DNA of 64,000 bases, from the NCBI RefSeq assembly GCF_000208865.1, contig NC_018389.1, forward strand, positions 806,001-870,000. The letters run 5' to 3'. This DNA is from Neospora caninum Liverpool. Lineage: Eukaryota; Apicomplexa; Conoidasida; Eucoccidiorida; Sarcocystidae. Both the position numbers and the translations under genes were made by a program. Shown here piece after piece: positions 60,801-64,000 of the stretch. How positions within the stretch are numbered: position 1 is the stretch's first letter; every line of letters starts with the position of its first letter. A model generated the notes under the pieces. The model searched no databases. It had not been told where the DNA came from and was given only the letters and a program-made list of their open reading frames with translations.

Positions 60801-61005
60801 CTGTCCCCTGTGTCTCCCTGAGAGTCTCCTCCCGTAGCAAGTCGCCGTACGTGCTCTCCGCTTCGAATTTCGCCCTGTAGACTCGCCTCTGGATTCGTTT
60901 CTCGTGGCGCTGTCGTGTCCCCCCTTTCCCATCTTCTTTCTTCGCATCCTTTCTCTTCAACATCTCCTGTTTCTTCCGCAATCTCTCTTCTTTGCTGGTG
61001 TCACG
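57821..61005. other. Divergent spacer between the EF-hand and SR-protein genes
   Basis: The two flanking genes are transcribed away from this region, so it should hold both promoters and leaders. From 60.1 to 61.0 kb the plus strand is strongly pyrimidine-rich, which fits an SR-gene 5' UTR. Additional 5' exons of the EF-hand gene could lie at 57.8-58.5 kb, where a minus-strand frame continues. No other coding sequence is supported. Confidence 0.45.
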
Positions 61006-62144
61006 ATGTCGCGCCGTTCGCCCTCGCCTCGCCGCCGCCGCTCGCCGAGTCCTCCGCGGCAAGGCAGCCGAATTTTCGTTGCCAACCTCCCTCTGGATGT
61101 GACTGAGAACGAGTTAGAAGATCTCTTCTACAAGGTGAGAACTGACCTTCTCGGAAAACGAAGGCCTGGGTGAGACCGGCACAGGATGACAGTCGCACCG
61201 AGAGCGGGGAGCGGAAGAGAGGTACGAGGCGCGAGCGACGCAGAAGAGGACTGCGATAGGCTAGCACGCATTGGGAAATGCTCTATGACCGTCTTCAGGA
61301 GATCTACAAACTCTTAAGGTGGAGAAAGGCATAACAAAACGAGCCATTTTAATCGCTGACTTTTCTGTTTGTCAACTCGTCTCTCTCTCAGTTCGGGAGA
61401 ATCGAGGACATCGAGCTCCGTCGCGACCGCACGAATGACTCGACCATCGCCTTCGTCCAGTTCGCCGACTATAAGTCCGTTTCCCACGACTCGCCGTTAC
61501 GTTGCTTCTCGCATGCATCTCCTCACATTCTCAGCCTGGGTTTTCCAGAGACGCTCTCGAGAGTGCCTTCTTTGTCTCTGGCCATATCAAGAGCCGTTCA
61601 TGGGAGGGGCCTCTGCCGCATTCATTGCCACGGATCATGCCCTCAACGCCTCTCTCTGCGTATCCCCCATCCCCCCCAATATCTCTATTTATACACATCT
61701 GCTTATGCTACTATATGTATATATATAAGTATATGTATATGTAATTATGTGTATGTGTATATGTATGCGTGCATGGATATGTCGACGGCTATGTACTGGG
61801 AGCCATGGAGAGAGCGCTGCCGAGAGGGGTATTTGGGCCGATGGTTGCGCTGCCGTCGCTGTGTTCTCTTGATCCGAGGTGTCGAGAGCGCATCTCCGTG
61901 GCGTTCGGTTGCAACGCCTCTCTATCGCCGCCCTCTGCACTCTTTTTTTACGTGAACGCCTTGCGTACAGAGCCGCCGACGAAGCGATTGAGGGCCGAGA
62001 CGGCACGCGTCTCGGATTCCACCGTATTCGCATTGAGAGGTCGAGACAGCGTCTCCGTCGACCAGGCGAATTCGGCAGGAGCGACCGCAGCGGCTACGGC
62101 CGAGAAGGCGGCGGGAGTGGACCTGCCTACGGGCCTCCACGCAG
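61006..62144 (+). CDS. SR-family splicing factor (RRM1 region; 3' end unresolved)
   Basis: Exons 61006-61134, 61392-61474 and 61971-62144 join in phase. The protein opens with a short Arg/Ser-Pro stretch (SRRSPSPRRRRSPSPP). One RRM follows, with RNP2-like RIFVANLP, then FGRIEDIEL, the RNP1 equivalent TIAFVQF, and AADEAIEGRDG, ending in an Arg-rich and then Gly/Ser-rich hinge. This is the SRSF1/SF2 layout: a nuclear factor that binds exonic enhancers and recruits the spliceosome. The normal continuation (second RRM and RS tail) is not evident. An acceptor at 62668-62669 gives a 148-nt exon 4 ending in TGA at 62815, but with no domain. Other acceptors give a frame containing VLVSSGTPRRGDLPQIRE, faintly like an RRM2 start. 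Confidence 0.8.
61549..61581 (+). other. Possible alternative (poison) exon in the SR gene
   Basis: Inside the intron 61475-61970, TTTTCCAG at 61541-61548 precedes a sequence that joins exon 2 in phase and starts with Lys-Asp-Ala-Leu-Glu-Ser-Ala, echoing the Lys-Ala-Ala-Asp-Glu-Ala-Ile of the real exon 3. The frame runs to a stop before 61744. The donor is not convincing, so the end given here is arbitrary. Confidence 0.3.
61714..61765. repeat. TA/TATG-rich tract in the SR gene intron
   Basis: About 50 bp of TATATG, TATGTA and TGTATG units between the possible alternative exon and exon 3. Confidence 0.8.
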
Positions 62145-62817
62145 GTGAGTTTTACGACGGCGATTCTCTGAAAAGACGAGCCGTCCATGAGCGTTACAAC
62201 ACCGGCGCGACGCGCTCGCGTGGTTCCAGACCTTCCCTGTGCCGAGGGACTCGGCACAGGGAACGTCGCGTGCGGGGAATGCACTCTGTGGTGACGTTTC
62301 CCTTAGGCAAGAGCGTCTCTGAGAGAGACACCCGCAACGCCTTTTTGTCGCTTTTTCGTTCCTTGCCGCGTTTCGGCTTTCCCTGCCCTCTGAAACGCCA
62401 AGAGCGCTCAAACGAGCTGCGACGCTCCAACCCCGTTTTCGTGCACGCCGGCGCGCGCCCCGTGTCTCCGCTCGTGTCTCGTTTTTTCTGGGTCTTTTTT
62501 CGCGTGTTGCCGACTGCCCGAGCGCCGCTCAGCCTCGGTGGTTAGGATGCGGCTAACCACGGTAGCCCTCTCGGCGTCTTCTTTCTTCTCGTCCGCGTTT
62601 CGAGAGGTATTGCAGTTGAGGTCGAGCCTTTGGCGGTGAACACTAGCCAGTCTCCCCTTCTCTGCGCAGGACGAGCGGCGCCACGCGTAGTCACGAGGGT
62701 GGCCTGGGCACTGCAAGCTCCGCCCGTGCTCGTTTCGTCTGGGACGCCGCGCAGGGGCGACTTGCCGCAAATCCGCGAAATCGCTCGGCGCACGATCCTT
62801 GGGGGCCTGCGCGGTGA

Positions 62818-63887
62818 CAGCTGAGAGTCAGGAGGGCGGCGGGGGCATCAGTTGCCGAAAAAACGGTCCAAGGATGAGGGTGCATGCATGCGTCCCTCGG
62901 CGCACTGTATGATCTGTACGTGAAGTGCTCCCTACCCGTGTCAACACGCCAAATCCAATCGCATTTACAGAACTATGCCTATATATGCATATGTTTATAT
63001 GTATATAATATGTATATATAAGAGCATGTTGTGTTTTGAGGGTCCGGCAGGCGTGAAGAGTGCTCTGAAATGTGAGTGGCGTTTGAGTCCTCGGATGGTG
63101 ACCTGCAGACGGAGCGTTTCGGCGTGGCGAGGAAAGGGCTGTGAGAGGTAGCAGGGCGCCGCGCTGCAAACAGGATAGAGTGCGTTGCGTTGCGGCGAAA
63201 GTAGACGAGGATCTGTCTTCTCGGCGCGAGAGCGAGAGTCCGGGCAAAGCGAAAGAGGCGCGGCAGCGTGCGAGGTGGCAGTGAGTGGCCACGAGGAAGG
63301 GAGAAAAAAGGAGCAAAAAAGCGAAAAGAGGAACGGAAACCGCCAGGCGCAACGTGTGAGACGTGGACGCAACGGCATGGACCCTGGAGAGAGGCGCATG
63401 CAGCGGCGCGTGCGTCTTTGTGGCTATGAGGGCGGGCGAGGCGCGCGACACTGGCGTGAGTGACTGAGGGAAGCGACGCCGGACACAGAGGGAAACACAC
63501 GCCTTTTTGGGTGACACCGGCGCTTCTGAGGGGGAGACACATGTCTCCTTTAGGGAGACGCACGGCCCTTCAGTGAGTAGAGAGCAGAGTCGGCGAGAAG
63601 CTGTTCGGTGTGAAGGCGAGATCAGCAGACGAGCTGAGAAGGAAGCGAAGGCGTCGGCGCGTTCCAAGTTCAAAAGCGGATTAGCAGAGAGGAATGGGCA
63701 GCGCGTGTGTGCCTTTTTGGAGGGCCTCGAAAAGCGGGGGAGGGACAGAAAAAAGCAGAGAAGGAAAAGAGGCGACTCGTCGCCCCCGAGAGACTTGCCT
63801 TTTTTTAAACAAAACGGGGCCCGAAAGGGCTGGGCCAGCGACGGTTTCCACGGAACACGCCAAAATGCAAAGGCGCCCGTTCTAGAC
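62818..63887. other. Spacer with no supported gene
   Basis: After the last possible SR-gene stop I see no domain-bearing frame. A TA-rich tract lies at about 62979-63020. The long minus-strand frame across this region is Ser/Leu/Arg/Cys-rich with no recognisable domain, and is treated as spurious. The 3' UTRs of two converging genes are expected here. Confidence 0.45.
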
Positions 63888-64000
63888 TCACTGCGACCAA
63901 GGATCAGGGTCTCCAAAGAAGAGGCTGTCCCGCAGTGTGTGCCGCCGGGAGAGACGAGCCTCTGCCCGTTCTATGTCCTTGTCGTGCATGCGTTCTTCGT
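63888..64000 (-). CDS. 3' end of a right-edge gene, unknown protein (partial)
   Basis: On the minus strand the window edge enters an open frame of 36 codons that ends at TGA (63890-63888). The sequence is charged and helical (Asp-Lys-Asp-Ile-Glu-Arg-Ala-Glu-Ala-Arg-Leu-Ser-Arg-Arg), then Phe-Phe-Gly-Asp-Pro-Asp-Pro-Trp-Ser-Gln. Its amino-acid mix is unlike the shadow frames nearby, so this is very likely a genuine C-terminus. Too little is present to name a family. Confidence 0.6.
   Translation of the reverse strand, partial: EERMHDKDIERAEARLSRRHTLRDSLFFGDPDPWSQ

Noticed and set aside
62828..63916. A 362-codon minus-strand frame near the right edge
   Set aside because: Low-complexity Ser/Leu/Arg/Cys composition that runs through a TA microsatellite and overlaps the stop of the better-supported edge gene in another frame.

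Overview
The window reads as nuclear DNA of a cyst-forming coccidian (Apicomplexa: the Toxoplasma/Neospora/Hammondia group). Genes are split by many short GT-AG introns, there are long spacers, (TA)n microsatellites are abundant, exons are GC-rich and proteins carry Ser/Glu/Arg-rich insertions. A 362-codon microneme adhesin gene at 43.2 kb is clearly MIC3 and, from remembered family sequence, looks more like the Neospora caninum version (the 38 kDa protein) than the T. gondii one. Species is therefore inferred as Neospora, not proven.

Layout. 1-4.9 kb: no gene I can defend, apart from a possible minus-strand exon at the extreme left edge. 4.9-17.4 kb (+): an 11-exon gene for a ZGRF1-type SF1 helicase. 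It runs from an N-terminal DUF2439 domain to all helicase motifs, and every splice phase agrees (2,522 codons plus stop). 20.1-31.4 kb (+): a roughly 12-exon gene for a large protein with BRCT-like C-terminal modules, interrupted by a 100-N assembly gap; I cannot assign its family. 35.1-41.1 kb (+): a complete 10-exon LIS1 orthologue (LisH, coiled coil, seven WD40 repeats). 43.2-44.3 kb (+): intronless MIC3, ending at a TAA after which its reading frame stays open with recognisable MIC3 tail sequence. 47.8-50.6 kb (+): a 6-exon GDT1/TMEM165 cation/H+ antiporter. 53.9-57.8 kb (-): an EF-hand protein gene. 61.0-62.1 kb and beyond (+): an SR/RRM splicing factor whose 3' end I cannot resolve. 63.9-64.0 kb (-): the last codons of a gene entering from the right.

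There is no operon logic here. The genes are independent housekeeping or DNA-maintenance genes (helicase, BRCT-like protein, dynein regulator, Golgi ion transporter, splicing factor) with one invasion-related adhesin among them. I found no mobile element, CRISPR array, rRNA or confident tRNA. Exon limits were derived by hand from reading frame, GT/AG sites and phase; no transcript data were available.
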